Positions 1 to 7,830 of a stretch of 39,378 nt of DNA are shown one piece after another. Position 1 is the stretch's first letter. Each line of letters begins with the position of its first letter. A model generated the notes under the pieces. That model was not told the origin of the DNA. It saw nothing but the letters and a program-made list of their open reading frames with translations, and ran no database searches. A program made the translations under genes and the position numbers. The stretch is from Marinobacterium lutimaris (GTDB taxonomy: Bacteria; Pseudomonadota; Gammaproteobacteria; Pseudomonadales; Balneatricaceae). The DNA lies in NCBI RefSeq assembly GCF_900108065.1, contig NZ_FNVQ01000011.1, positions 1 to 39,378 of the forward strand, in the 5' to 3' direction.

Positions 1-244
1 CGGTTTCATAATCCCAGGATGCGGCGTAGAGTCGCTGCTCAGGATTTGAAACTATCCGCCGTTTTAAAACCGTCCGTGGAAACGGGGTAGAACCCCTGAG
101 AATTCTTTTCTGGTCAAATGAATGTGCGGAATAAGAAAGATTAAGTTCATTAAAATCAGTGGATTAGTATAGTAATGATACAGACCTAAAAGCCCTCTAA
201 TGGATTTAGCACGTGTTACCCATAAAGTGCGGTTATGCCTATCG

Positions 245-1171
245 TTAGTTCTCTGATCGATGTTTAAAATGAATAGCATCTCTCTCAAGTTCTCCAAACA
301 GCCAGTCCTGAAATGCACGGATTTTGGGCAAGTCGGCCTGACTCTTTAGAACATTGAAGGTGTAACCTTGGACCTTTGGCCCTTCAAGGCCCAGGGGGGC
401 AACAAGTTTTCCACTCTCCAGCTCTCGTTGTACCAACAGCAGACTATCCAGCAAAACCCCCATGCCATCTACGGCTGCGGAGATAGCCATAAATGAACGA
501 TCGAATCGAGGACCTCGCGAGATATCGAGCTTAACTTTGCGATATTGGCGTAGCCAGTCACGCCAACCTATCAGGCATATCTCGCTATGAATCAAGGTGT
601 GGTGGCGTAGGTCAGTCACAGAGCGAATAGGGTGCTCTCCGTCCGCCAGTTCTGGCGAGCACAGCGGGACAATCGTTTCCGGTGGAAACGGCAGCACCAT
701 GGTGCCTGCAGGTTGCAGTCGTCGCATGCCATACCGAATGTCGATATCAATGCCTTGCAACAGTAAATCATCTGGTACCGGATAAGTGGCGTTCAAACGT
801 ACATCGATATCGGACTGGCTGGCGTTGAAGCGGGCAAGCCGTGGCATCAGCCACTGGCCCGCAAAACTTGGGGTGGAATGCACATTGAGGATGTCGCTTC
901 GGGCGGTGCGACCGAGTTCTTTGGTGGCCCTGTCAATGCGGTTGAAGGCGCCTGTGACTTCTTCAGCATATCGACGGCCCGCATCGGTGAGCTGTACCGC
1001 TCGGTGTATGCGATGGAAAAGTTTGATTCCGAATTGCTCTTCTAACAGCTTGATTTGGTGGCTTACCGCTGAGGGCGTTACGAACAGCTCCTCCGCTGCA
1101 AGGGCAAATGACGATAGCCGAGCCGCGGCTTCGAAGGCTTGAATCGCTTTAATGGGAGGATGGTTTCGCAT
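245..1171 (-). CDS. LysR-family (GcvA-type) transcriptional regulator
   Basis: A 308-residue LysR-type regulator of full family length. The N-terminal winged helix-turn-helix (about residues 5-65) contains the GcvA-subgroup signature AFEAAARLSSF..AAEELFVTPSAVSHQIK, seen directly here in shorter pieces, followed by a linker helix and a periplasmic-binding-like effector domain (about 90-300). It is transcribed divergently from the split transketolase and TRAP genes, so by the usual LTTR arrangement it probably controls them in response to a pathway metabolite. An AGGTG ribosome site lies five bases before the ATG, and a perfect 10-bp palindrome overlaps that site. The effector is unknown. Family assignment is secure; the target assignment is inferred from position. 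Confidence 0.93.
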   Translation of the reverse strand: MRNHPPIKAIQAFEAAARLSSFALAAEELFVTPSAVSHQIKLLEEQFGIKLFHRIHRAVQLTDAGRRYAEEVTGAFNRIDRATKELGRTARSDILNVHSTPSFAGQWLMPRLARFNASQSDIDVRLNATYPVPDDLLLQGIDIDIRYGMRRLQPAGTMVLPFPPETIVPLCSPELADGEHPIRSVTDLRHHTLIHSEICLIGWRDWLRQYRKVKLDISRGPRFDRSFMAISAAVDGMGVLLDSLLLVQRELESGKLVAPLGLEGPKVQGYTFNVLKSQADLPKIRAFQDWLFGELERDAIHFKHRSEN

Positions 1172-1178
1172 GTTTCAC

Positions 1179-1188
1179 CTGAGCTCAG
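1179..1188. promoter_or_regulatory. Palindrome at LysR ribosome site, possible autoregulatory operator
   Basis: CTGAGCTCAG is a perfect 10-bp palindrome lying just upstream of the LysR start and overlapping its AGGTG ribosome site. It could be an autoregulatory site or a small RNA hairpin. A 10-mer palindrome can occur by chance, so the call is weak. Confidence 0.25.
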
Positions 1189-1322
1189 TTCATCTATCGG
1201 CCAGATTAATTCGTTTGAGCGCTGTTTTGCAACGCCTTAGCCTGTTTACGTAGTGGTCGCGAGGGTCAAGCCGTCGCGATAACAGGCCTCGCAGATGAGG
1301 CGACTAAATTGAGGAGATACGC

Positions 1323-2165
1323 GTGGAGACAAATACAAAAAGCCGCGCCGAGCTGGCCGAGCATGCATATCGCATACGTCGGAATGCGCTGCTAATGGGT
1401 GAGGTCCAGGGGCAAGGCTATGTTGGCCAGGCTTTGGATATCGCGGATGTACTGGCCGTGGCTTATTGCCAGGAAATGAAATTTCGCCCTGAAGACCCCG
1501 AGTGGGACGGTCGTGACCGTTTCCTCCTGTCCAATGGCCATTACGCCATTGCTCTGTATGCCGCTTTGATCGAAGCGGGCATCATCCCCGAAGAAGAACT
1601 CGAAACCTATGGCAGTGATGACAGCCGTCTGCCGATGTCTGGCATGGCGAGTTACACGCCCGGAATGGAGATGTCGGGTGGTTCCCTGGGACAGGGGCTG
1701 ACTATTGCTGTAGGTCACGCGCTGGGACTCAAGCACAAAAACTCCGATTCATTCGTCTATACGCTGTTCTCTGACGGTGAGCTTGATGAGGGTGCGGTCT
1801 GGGAAGCACTGATGTCCGCCGCGCACTGGAAGCTCGATAACATGATCGCCATCGTCGACGTTAACAACCAGCAGGCGGATGGCCCTTCGAGCCAGATCAT
1901 GGCGTTCGAGCCATTGACCGAGAAGATGGAAGCTTTCGGCTGGTTCACCCAGCGTGTCGACGGTAATGACATCGAAGCTGTGGCTGCCGCGTTCGAAGCC
2001 GCTCGCAAGCATCCCGAAGCCAAACCGCGAATGATTATTGCCGATACCCTCATGGGCTGTGGCGTTCCTTTCCTGGAAGAGCGCGAGAAAAACCACTTTA
2101 TTCGCGTTGACGAGCATGAATGGCAGTTGGCACTGAGCGCACTGGAAGCCGGGAGAAAAGCATGA
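1323..2165 (+). CDS. Split transketolase, N-terminal (thiamine diphosphate-binding) subunit
   Basis: A 280-residue protein matching the N-terminal half of transketolase, as found in two-subunit enzymes (for example AptA/AptB of apiose catabolism or SqwG/H of sulfoquinovose catabolism; named as family parallels, not identity). The diphosphate/Mg motif reads SDGELDEG (about 150-157) with VDVNN (178-182) downstream, and NGH (71-73) is kept. Two normally conserved histidines are changed: the GHxGG motif reads GYVGQ (Y33) and the GHPE motif reads GMAS (M108), so substrate handling may differ. Translation starts at GTG with GAGGAGA six bases upstream. It overlaps the next gene by four bases (ATGA), which implies coupled synthesis of the partner subunit. 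Function as a transketolase is likely; the substrate is unknown. Confidence 0.88.
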   Translation: METNTKSRAELAEHAYRIRRNALLMGEVQGQGYVGQALDIADVLAVAYCQEMKFRPEDPEWDGRDRFLLSNGHYAIALYAALIEAGIIPEEELETYGSDDSRLPMSGMASYTPGMEMSGGSLGQGLTIAVGHALGLKHKNSDSFVYTLFSDGELDEGAVWEALMSAAHWKLDNMIAIVDVNNQQADGPSSQIMAFEPLTEKMEAFGWFTQRVDGNDIEAVAAAFEAARKHPEAKPRMIIADTLMGCGVPFLEEREKNHFIRVDEHEWQLALSALEAGRKA

Positions 2166-3154
2166 GTACGAACAAACCGAAGCTCAAAACATCCGCGATG
2201 ATCGCGTCGATCGCGGGGGAAGGTCAGCGTACCGCATCGGCACCTTTTGGCCATGCGCTCAAGAAGCTGGCTGAAGAGCGTTCAGACATTGTCGGCATGA
2301 CTGCGGATCTTGCGAAGTACACGGACCTGCATATCTTTCGTGAAGCCTTTCCCGAGCGCTTTTATCAGATGGGTATGGCGGAGCAACTGTTGATGGGCGC
2401 GGCGGCAGGGTTCGCGCACGAGGGCGCTATGCCCTTCGTGACCACCTACGCCGTATTTGCGACTCGTCGTGCCTATGACTTCATGCACCAGGCGATTGCC
2501 GAAGATAACCTGAATGTGAAAATCGCCTGCGCTCTGCCCGGGCTGACCACCGGGTACGGTCCGAGCCACCAGGCGGCGGAAGATCTGGCACTGATGCGTG
2601 CCATGCCTGGCATGACGGTCATCGATCCCTGCGATGCACTCGATATCGAGCAGATGGTCCCTGCTGTGGCTGACCATAAGGGCCCGATTTACATGCGCCT
2701 GTTGCGTGGTAAGGTGCCGATGGTGCTGGATGAGTATGACTACAAATTCGAGCTGGGTAAGGCCAAGTTGATTCGTGACGGGCGCGATGTGCTGGTGATC
2801 TCGTCAGGCATCATGACTATGCGAGCACTGGAAGTCGCCAAGGAGCTTGAGGCGGATAATGTGGATGTGGCGGTATTGCACGTCCCCACCATCAAACCGC
2901 TGGATACCTCAACCATTCTTCGTGAAGCCGGACGACTCGGGCGACTGGTAGTTGTTGCGGAGAACCATACCACCATCGGTGGCTTGGGAGAGGCGATCGG
3001 TACCGAACTGCTGCGAGCGGGGGTAACACCTCAGTTCCGCCAGATTGCGCTGCCTGATGCTTTCCTCGATGCAGGTGCACTGCCGACTCTGCATGATCGT
3101 TACGGTATATCGACTGAGGTTATGTCGAATACGATCAAGAATTGGGTTAGATAG
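2162..3154 (+). CDS. Split transketolase, C-terminal subunit
   Basis: A 330-residue partner carrying the pyrimidine-binding domain and the C-terminal domain of transketolase. Visible motifs are TADL, the catalytic glutamate in QMGMAEQ, PFVTTYAVFATRRAYD-like core residues, and GPSHQAAED. In the loop before GPSHQ the usual GED is shortened to GY, so the aspartate that normally contacts the acceptor C2 hydroxyl is missing. I chose the ATG that overlaps the upstream stop; an in-frame start 14 codons earlier would lie inside the first subunit gene. Both subunits are needed for an active site at the dimer interface (family knowledge). It is followed by a large nested hairpin and then the TRAP genes. 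Confidence 0.88.
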   Translation: MSTNKPKLKTSAMIASIAGEGQRTASAPFGHALKKLAEERSDIVGMTADLAKYTDLHIFREAFPERFYQMGMAEQLLMGAAAGFAHEGAMPFVTTYAVFATRRAYDFMHQAIAEDNLNVKIACALPGLTTGYGPSHQAAEDLALMRAMPGMTVIDPCDALDIEQMVPAVADHKGPIYMRLLRGKVPMVLDEYDYKFELGKAKLIRDGRDVLVISSGIMTMRALEVAKELEADNVDVAVLHVPTIKPLDTSTILREAGRLGRLVVVAENHTTIGGLGEAIGTELLRAGVTPQFRQIALPDAFLDAGALPTLHDRYGISTEVMSNTIKNWVR

Positions 3155-3196
3155 AGCGCTCATCACTGCTGAAATAATCAAGAGATCATGCATGAC

Positions 3197-3254
3197 GCCA
3201 TCATTGCTTGTTTCGGTGTGGAGCCAGGGGCGGCTCCACACCATCAATGATGGC
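3197..3254 (+). terminator. Nested double inverted repeat after split transketolase (terminator/attenuator-like)
   Basis: Two perfect inverted repeats are nested. The inner arms are GGTGTGGAGCC / GGCTCCACACC (3215-3225, 3232-3242; 11 bp, 6-nt loop). The outer arms are GCCATCATTG / CAATGATGGC (3197-3206, 3245-3254; 10 bp). No T-run follows, so it is not a textbook intrinsic terminator. It may act as a pause site, a processing site, or a 3' stabiliser that sets transporter expression apart from enzyme expression. Confidence 0.55.
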
Positions 3255-3289
3255 TATTAAACGGGAGACAGTAACCATTACGCACAACC

Positions 3290-3313
3290 CATGTTCCGAA
3301 GACATGGAACATG
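3290..3313. promoter_or_regulatory. Operator-like inverted repeat upstream of dctP1
   Basis: CATGTTCC and GGAACATG form a perfect 8-bp dyad separated by eight bases, 81 bases before the dctP start. The half-site and spacing suit a homodimeric regulator, though a hairpin in the leader RNA is equally possible. It does not have the T-N11-A shape expected for the neighbouring LysR proteins. Confidence 0.4.
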
Positions 3314-3393
3314 TCCAGCTAAGGCTTAATGACTGAATGCAACGTGGCTGGTCGCGTTGCCCAAAATATCACAAGAAAAACAAGGTAATAGTC

Positions 3394-4365
3394 ATGAAAA
3401 AAACACTTATCGCAGTGGCCGCCGCACTGGCGTTGAACGCATCTTCCGCCTGGGCCGAGCAGGTTCTGCGCCTGTCGCATAACGCGGCCCCGGGCAATCC
3501 CAAGGCGGAAGCTTCGCTGAAGTTTGCCGAACTGGTTGAAGAAAAAACCGACGGTCGCGTTCGCGTGGAAGTGGGTGGTAGCGCCCAGTATGGTGATGAT
3601 GTCGAGTCGCTGACCAACATGCGCCTGGGTACACTGGCTTTCAGTGCGAACTCCCAGGGTACGACTTCCAACATCGTTCCGCAGTTCGGCGTGATCGGTT
3701 TGCCGTTCCTGTTCAACAGTCTGGAACATGCCTACAAAGTGGTTGATGGCCCGGTAGGGGACAAACTCAACGAACTGGCCGAGCAAAAAGGACTGGTGTT
3801 GCTGGCGCTTTGGGACAACGGTATGCGTCATGTCAGCAATAACGTGCGCCCGATCAAAACGCCGGAAGACCTGGCCGGTATCAAGCTGCGCACCCCGCCG
3901 GATCCGATGACCCTGGATATCTTTACCGCCCTTGGCGCAAACCCCGGTCCGCTGGCGTTCTCCGAATTGTACATCGCTTTGCAGCAGGGCGTGTTCGACG
4001 GCGAGGAAAACCCGCTGATGAACATCTATTCCTCCAAGCTGCATGAGGTGCAGAAGTATATCTCCCTGACCGGCCACAAGTATGAAACCACGCCGTTGCT
4101 GGCCAGCAAGATCATCTGGAGCCAGCTCTCCAAGGAAGACCAGCAGGCGGTCAAGGAAGCCGCTGTCGAAGCCGGTAAGCTGAATCGCGAAATGTCGATT
4201 AAAGCAGATGCAGAGCTGATACAGAAACTGCAGGATGCCGGTGTTGAGATCAATACCGTCGATATCGCTCCATTCGCAGCCAAAACCAAGTCGGTTTACG
4301 ACGAATGGCATGAGAAGTATCCGGAACTGGTTGATCTGGTAACTTCGGAGGCAGCCAAACAATGA
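3394..4365 (+). CDS. dctP: TRAP transporter substrate-binding protein, DctP family (system 1)
   Basis: A 323-residue periplasmic binding protein of the C4-dicarboxylate-type TRAP family. The signal peptide covers residues 1-21 (KK start, hydrophobic core, cleavage after AWA). R166 in KLRTPPD is the conserved arginine that binds the ligand carboxylate, and ANPGPLAFSELY plus FDGEENP are family motifs. The start after AAGG (eight bases) gives an exact signal peptide; an upstream in-frame start would add 19 non-signal residues. It is coupled by ATGA overlap to the small permease gene. Sequence motifs shared with the second DctP (10632-11600) show the two are paralogues. The ligand is probably a sugar acid, judged from the neighbouring enzymes. 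Confidence 0.95.
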   Translation: MKKTLIAVAAALALNASSAWAEQVLRLSHNAAPGNPKAEASLKFAELVEEKTDGRVRVEVGGSAQYGDDVESLTNMRLGTLAFSANSQGTTSNIVPQFGVIGLPFLFNSLEHAYKVVDGPVGDKLNELAEQKGLVLLALWDNGMRHVSNNVRPIKTPEDLAGIKLRTPPDPMTLDIFTALGANPGPLAFSELYIALQQGVFDGEENPLMNIYSSKLHEVQKYISLTGHKYETTPLLASKIIWSQLSKEDQQAVKEAAVEAGKLNREMSIKADAELIQKLQDAGVEINTVDIAPFAAKTKSVYDEWHEKYPELVDLVTSEAAKQ

Positions 4366-4925
4366 ACAGTGCCCACTTACCCAAGGTTGCCGCCAAAAAG
4401 GGCGTGACAACTCGAGTGGTGGAGTGGGTGGACGCATCGATCGTAGTCGCCAGTACGGTGGCTGCGATCGGCTCTCTGGCCATTATGTTTATTTCGTTAA
4501 TGGCCGAGGTGATTGTCCGCTACCTCACCAATCAGGGCATGGGATGGCCTACCGAAATGCCCAATATTCTCTTTCCCTGGCTGGTTATGGGAGGAATTGT
4601 CCTGGGGGCTCAGCGAGGGCAGCACATCGCAGTGACCGCGCTCAATGTCCTGCTCGGACGTACCGGCAACCGCGTGCTGATGCTGTCGCATCAGGTTCTG
4701 ATCACGGCGACCTTTTTCTACCTGGCCTGGGTAGGTCTCGGTGTGATCGAAATTACTGGAAGCGAAATGTATCCGGTAACTGGCATCACCGCTCGCTGGG
4801 CCTACCTGGCCATGATTGTCGGCTTTGTCGGCCTGGGGATTACGGCGATTACCACTTTTGCCCGCCTGCTGTTGGCTGATAACCCGCACAGTGTGCGTAA
4901 ACACCATATCGAGGAGGATGTATGA
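4362..4925 (+). CDS. dctQ: TRAP transporter small permease, DctQ family (system 1)
   Basis: A 187-residue inner-membrane protein with four predicted transmembrane helices (about 27-49, 64-82, 103-125, 144-165). The DctQ motif is seen as EMPNILFPWLVMGG with GQHIAV following. This small subunit connects the binding protein cycle to the large permease DctM (family knowledge). Its start overlaps the dctP stop and its stop overlaps the dctM start, both by ATGA, so the three subunits are translationally coupled. Confidence 0.93.
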   Translation: MNSAHLPKVAAKKGVTTRVVEWVDASIVVASTVAAIGSLAIMFISLMAEVIVRYLTNQGMGWPTEMPNILFPWLVMGGIVLGAQRGQHIAVTALNVLLGRTGNRVLMLSHQVLITATFFYLAWVGLGVIEITGSEMYPVTGITARWAYLAMIVGFVGLGITAITTFARLLLADNPHSVRKHHIEEDV

Positions 4926-6181
4926 CCCTCACGATGATTCTCATATTTTTTGCGCTGCTGGTGCTGGCCCTGCCTGTCGGCTATGCCCTGATTATCAGCG
5001 CCAGTGTGGCGGCCATCTTTGTTGGTGGTATGCCTGCAGTCGCTGCAGTAGTTAAGGTGTTCCAGCCGACACAGAGTTTTCCTCTGTTGGCGATCCCGTT
5101 TTTCATGCTCTCCGGTAGCCTGATGATGGGGGGCGAGCTGGGTAAGCGACTGATCCACTTCGCCACCTCACTGGTGGGGCGCTTTCATGGCGGCCTGGGG
5201 CAGGTGACGGTGGTTGGGTCTACCGTGTTTGGTGGCGTGTCGGGTTCCGCGGTAGCTGAGGCCTCTGCCCTGGGGGCCATGTTGATCCCCTGGCAGAAGC
5301 GTGAAGGTTATCCCGGCGCATTTTCGGCTTCCGTTACTGCGTCCTCTTCGGTGATTGCAGGGCTGATTCCACCGTCGATTCCGCTGATCCTTTTCGCTAC
5401 GGTATCCAACCAGTCGATCGCCTCTCTGTTCCTGGCAGGTGTATTGCCGGGCTTGCTGCTCTGCTTCGGCTTTATGATGACCTGCTATCTGTCCGGGCGG
5501 CTGCGCAACTTCCCGCGTCTGATGGATAACATTACCTTTAATGACATCCTGCAGGCGACGATCAAGGCGGCACCGGCGTTGTTGATGCCTGCGTTTATCG
5601 TTGTGCTGCTGCGGGCGGGAATCGCAACACCGACCGAAGTCAGTGTGCTGGCGGTGGCCTATGGCCTTTTTGTCAGCTCAGTCGTCTACCGGGATTTGAC
5701 CCCGAAACGCTTCTACGAAGCGCTGACCCACACTGCAATCACTACCGGTGTGGTTATGCTGGTGATCGCGGCTTCCAACCTGGTTGGCTTTGTTCTGACC
5801 ATGGAGTCGATTCCGACGATTGTCGCTGAATGGGCGCTGGAAACCCTCAAGTCACCGATCATGATTATACTGATGATGAATCTGATCATGCTGATGGTGG
5901 GAATGTTCCTGGATCTGCCCGCGGCCATTCTGCTGCTTGGGCCGACCTTTGTTGCTATCGCCAATGCCATCGGTCTGGATCTGGTACAGCTGGGTGTGAT
6001 GATGGCGGTCAACCTGAGTATCGGCCTGTTTACCCCGCCGGTGGGGACGACGCTGTTTATATCCGCAGCCATCTCGCGCGAGTCCGTGGGGCGGATCGCC
6101 AAGGAACTCTGGCCCTTCTATATGGTTGCCATTGCTGTACTGGGACTGATCTCTTTTGTACCGGCCGTCATCATTTACTGA
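4922..6181 (+). CDS. dctM: TRAP transporter large permease, DctM family (system 1)
   Basis: A 419-residue polytopic membrane protein of normal DctM length with about 12 hydrophobic segments. Family motifs are FPLLAIPFFMLSG, GGVSGSAVAEASALG, IPPSIPLI, PAFIVVLLR and GLFTPPVGTTLF. It forms the sodium-driven transport channel of the TRAP system together with DctQ. It lies 64 bases before the LtnD-like gene on the same strand, with a small hairpin (6192-6211) between them, so the two may share an mRNA. Confidence 0.95.
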   Translation: MTLTMILIFFALLVLALPVGYALIISASVAAIFVGGMPAVAAVVKVFQPTQSFPLLAIPFFMLSGSLMMGGELGKRLIHFATSLVGRFHGGLGQVTVVGSTVFGGVSGSAVAEASALGAMLIPWQKREGYPGAFSASVTASSSVIAGLIPPSIPLILFATVSNQSIASLFLAGVLPGLLLCFGFMMTCYLSGRLRNFPRLMDNITFNDILQATIKAAPALLMPAFIVVLLRAGIATPTEVSVLAVAYGLFVSSVVYRDLTPKRFYEALTHTAITTGVVMLVIAASNLVGFVLTMESIPTIVAEWALETLKSPIMIILMMNLIMLMVGMFLDLPAAILLLGPTFVAIANAIGLDLVQLGVMMAVNLSIGLFTPPVGTTLFISAAISRESVGRIAKELWPFYMVAIAVLGLISFVPAVIIY

Positions 6182-6191
6182 TCGCTGTTAA

Positions 6192-6211
6192 GCCCCGTAT
6201 ACCAGCGGGGC
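6192..6211 (+). other. Small intercistronic hairpin
   Basis: GCCCCG and CGGGGC form a 6-bp GC-only stem with an 8-base loop directly after dctM1. No T-run follows, so it is more likely a pause or mRNA 3'-end element than a full terminator. Confidence 0.35.
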
Positions 6212-6245
6212 CAGCTTTCGTCTTAATCCACTGAGGATAACAATA

Positions 6246-7130
6246 ATGCAAACAATCGCATTCGCCGGTCTCGGCGCGATGGGGCTTCCTATGGCCAAAA
6301 ATCTGTTGAAAGCAGGATTCAATGTCAGGGGGATTGATCTGAACCCCACCGCCTTGGATAGCCTGAAACAGGCAGGTGGGCAGCTCGCGTCCTCCGTCCA
6401 GGAAGCGGCTGCCGGCGCCGATATGCTCATTTTGATGGTGGTGAACGCTGGCCAGGCGGAACAGGTCCTGTTTGATCAGGGGGCGCTGGCGGCGCTTAAC
6501 CCAGAGGGGACGGTTTGCCTGATGGCGACCTGTCCCCAAGGGCAGGTCGCACAAATAGCGGCTCGGGTTATGGCGCAGGGCCGCCAGTTTATCGATGCGC
6601 CTGTGTCCGGTGGCGTTGTGGGGGCTGAAGCTGGATCGCTGACCATTATGGCCGCCTGCCCGGAGCAAACCTACGCCGAGCAGTTGGCGGTCTTCCAGGC
6701 GGTCGGTGAGCGTATTTTCCACGTTGGCGAAAAGCCTGGGCAGGGCGCCGTGGTAAAAACCGTGAACCAGTTGCTGTGCGGAGTGCATATTGCGGTTGTT
6801 GCCGAGGCGATCTCGCTGGCAGCTAAAGTGGGCGTCGATCTCGACATCCTGCTGGAGATCATGGGCGGTTCGGCGGCGTCGAGCTGGATGCTGAAAAACC
6901 GCGGACCGCGAATGCTTGAAAGCGAACCGGAAGTGACCAGCGCCGTGGATATTTTCGTGAAGGATCTGGGCATCGTGCTGGAGACCGGGCGTGAAGTGCA
7001 GGCTGCACTGCCGCTCGCCGCCAGTGCCCATCAGATGTTCCTGTCCACATCCGGCAGGGGAGATGGACGCGCCGATGATAGCCAGGTTATCCGCAGCTAC
7101 CACCTGCTCAACGGTGTCGCCCGGGACTGA
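6246..7130 (+). CDS. ltnD: NAD(P)-dependent 3-hydroxyacid dehydrogenase, LtnD-like (L-threonate dehydrogenase family)
   Basis: A 294-residue beta-hydroxyacid dehydrogenase. The Rossmann motif is GLGAMG (8-13), the substrate motif DAPVSGG is at 117-123, and the catalytic lysine is K171 with N174 (KTVNQ). The stretch after it (LCGVHIAVVAEA.., IMGGSAASSW) resembles LtnD, which oxidises L-threonate to 2-oxo-tetronate in the pathway that also uses OtnK and OtnC, and both of those are adjacent here. D31 after strand 2 favours NAD. Other members of the family reduce tartronate semialdehyde (GarR/GlxR), and that activity would also feed the neighbouring glycerate kinase. The LtnD reading rests on context as well as sequence. 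Confidence 0.8.
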   Translation: MQTIAFAGLGAMGLPMAKNLLKAGFNVRGIDLNPTALDSLKQAGGQLASSVQEAAAGADMLILMVVNAGQAEQVLFDQGALAALNPEGTVCLMATCPQGQVAQIAARVMAQGRQFIDAPVSGGVVGAEAGSLTIMAACPEQTYAEQLAVFQAVGERIFHVGEKPGQGAVVKTVNQLLCGVHIAVVAEAISLAAKVGVDLDILLEIMGGSAASSWMLKNRGPRMLESEPEVTSAVDIFVKDLGIVLETGREVQAALPLAASAHQMFLSTSGRGDGRADDSQVIRSYHLLNGVARD

Positions 7131-7161
7131 TCTTCTCAGCCCAGCGTTCTGAAAACCCAGG

Positions 7162-7830
7162 CTAACAGCAGCCCCCGCTGGCATCGCTCTGTTGAGGTTC
7201 CGGTGAGTTGTTCAGTTCATCGACTTGCTCCGGGGTGAGCAGGCGGGGATTCCGGTCTAACAGCAGCATGAACAGCTTGGCGGTGGCCTCCAGCTCTTCG
7301 GCCGCGTAGACCGCTGCTTTCAGGCTTTTTCCGGCAACGATGGGACCGTGATTGGCCAGCAATACGGCACGGTAATCGCTGGCGACCTTGGCGATCTCAT
7401 CGCCAAGACGTTTGTCACCCGGTCGGTGGTAGGGTGTTAGAGCAACCTTGCCGAAACGCATGATCGAGTAGGGCGTCAGTGGCGGTAATACATTCATAGG
7501 ATCGATGCCTGGAAGGCAGGAAATGGCAGTGGCATAGGTGGAGTGCAGGTGCACAACAGCCCGGTCATCCGGGCGGTGGTCGAGAAACGCCTTATGCAGG
7601 AAAAACTCCTTTGAGGGCGCTTTCCCCGACAGCAAATTTCCATGCAGGTCCAAGCGCGAGATATCGGCTGGGTCGATGTTGCCAAGACAGCAGTTGGTGG
7701 GGGTCATCAGCCAGCCATCCTCTAGCCGCAGGCCAATGTTGCCAGAGCTACCCGCTGTCAGTCCCCGTTCGAAAAGGGAGCGGCCAAAAAAGGTGATCTG
7801 CTCTCTCAGGGTATTTTCATTACCGCTCAT
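7162..7830 (-). CDS. otnC: 3-oxo-tetronate 4-phosphate decarboxylase (class II aldolase family), OtnC
   Basis: A 222-residue class II aldolase/adducin-fold protein that decarboxylates 3-oxo-tetronate 4-phosphate to dihydroxyacetone phosphate. Diagnostic stretches are GLTAGSSGNI, the zinc ligands HLHS (about 93-96) and a later histidine in LANHGP, plus SKEFFLH and EELEATAKL. It overlaps otnK by four bases and is last in the leftward operon ttuD-otnK-otnC. The C-terminus ends in an unusual GGCC with paired cysteines. It converges on the LtnD-like gene across only 31 bases with no clear terminator. Confidence 0.92.
   Translation of the reverse strand: MSGNENTLREQITFFGRSLFERGLTAGSSGNIGLRLEDGWLMTPTNCCLGNIDPADISRLDLHGNLLSGKAPSKEFFLHKAFLDHRPDDRAVVHLHSTYATAISCLPGIDPMNVLPPLTPYSIMRFGKVALTPYHRPGDKRLGDEIAKVASDYRAVLLANHGPIVAGKSLKAAVYAAEELEATAKLFMLLLDRNPRLLTPEQVDELNNSPEPQQSDASGGCC

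Noticed and set aside
64-318. 84-codon leftward open frame at the window start
   Set aside because: It overlaps the end of the LysR gene in another frame, has a composition unlike a protein, and no ribosome site. The stretch 1-244 holds no gene I can support.
3319-4437. 372-codon antisense open frame over dctP1
   Set aside because: It is a shadow of codon bias on the opposite strand; dctP1 has a signal peptide, family motifs and coupled neighbours.
6171-7184. 337-codon antisense open frame over the LtnD-like gene
   Set aside because: The sense frame carries a full Rossmann motif and catalytic lysine; the antisense product is rich in His, Arg and Gln without domains.
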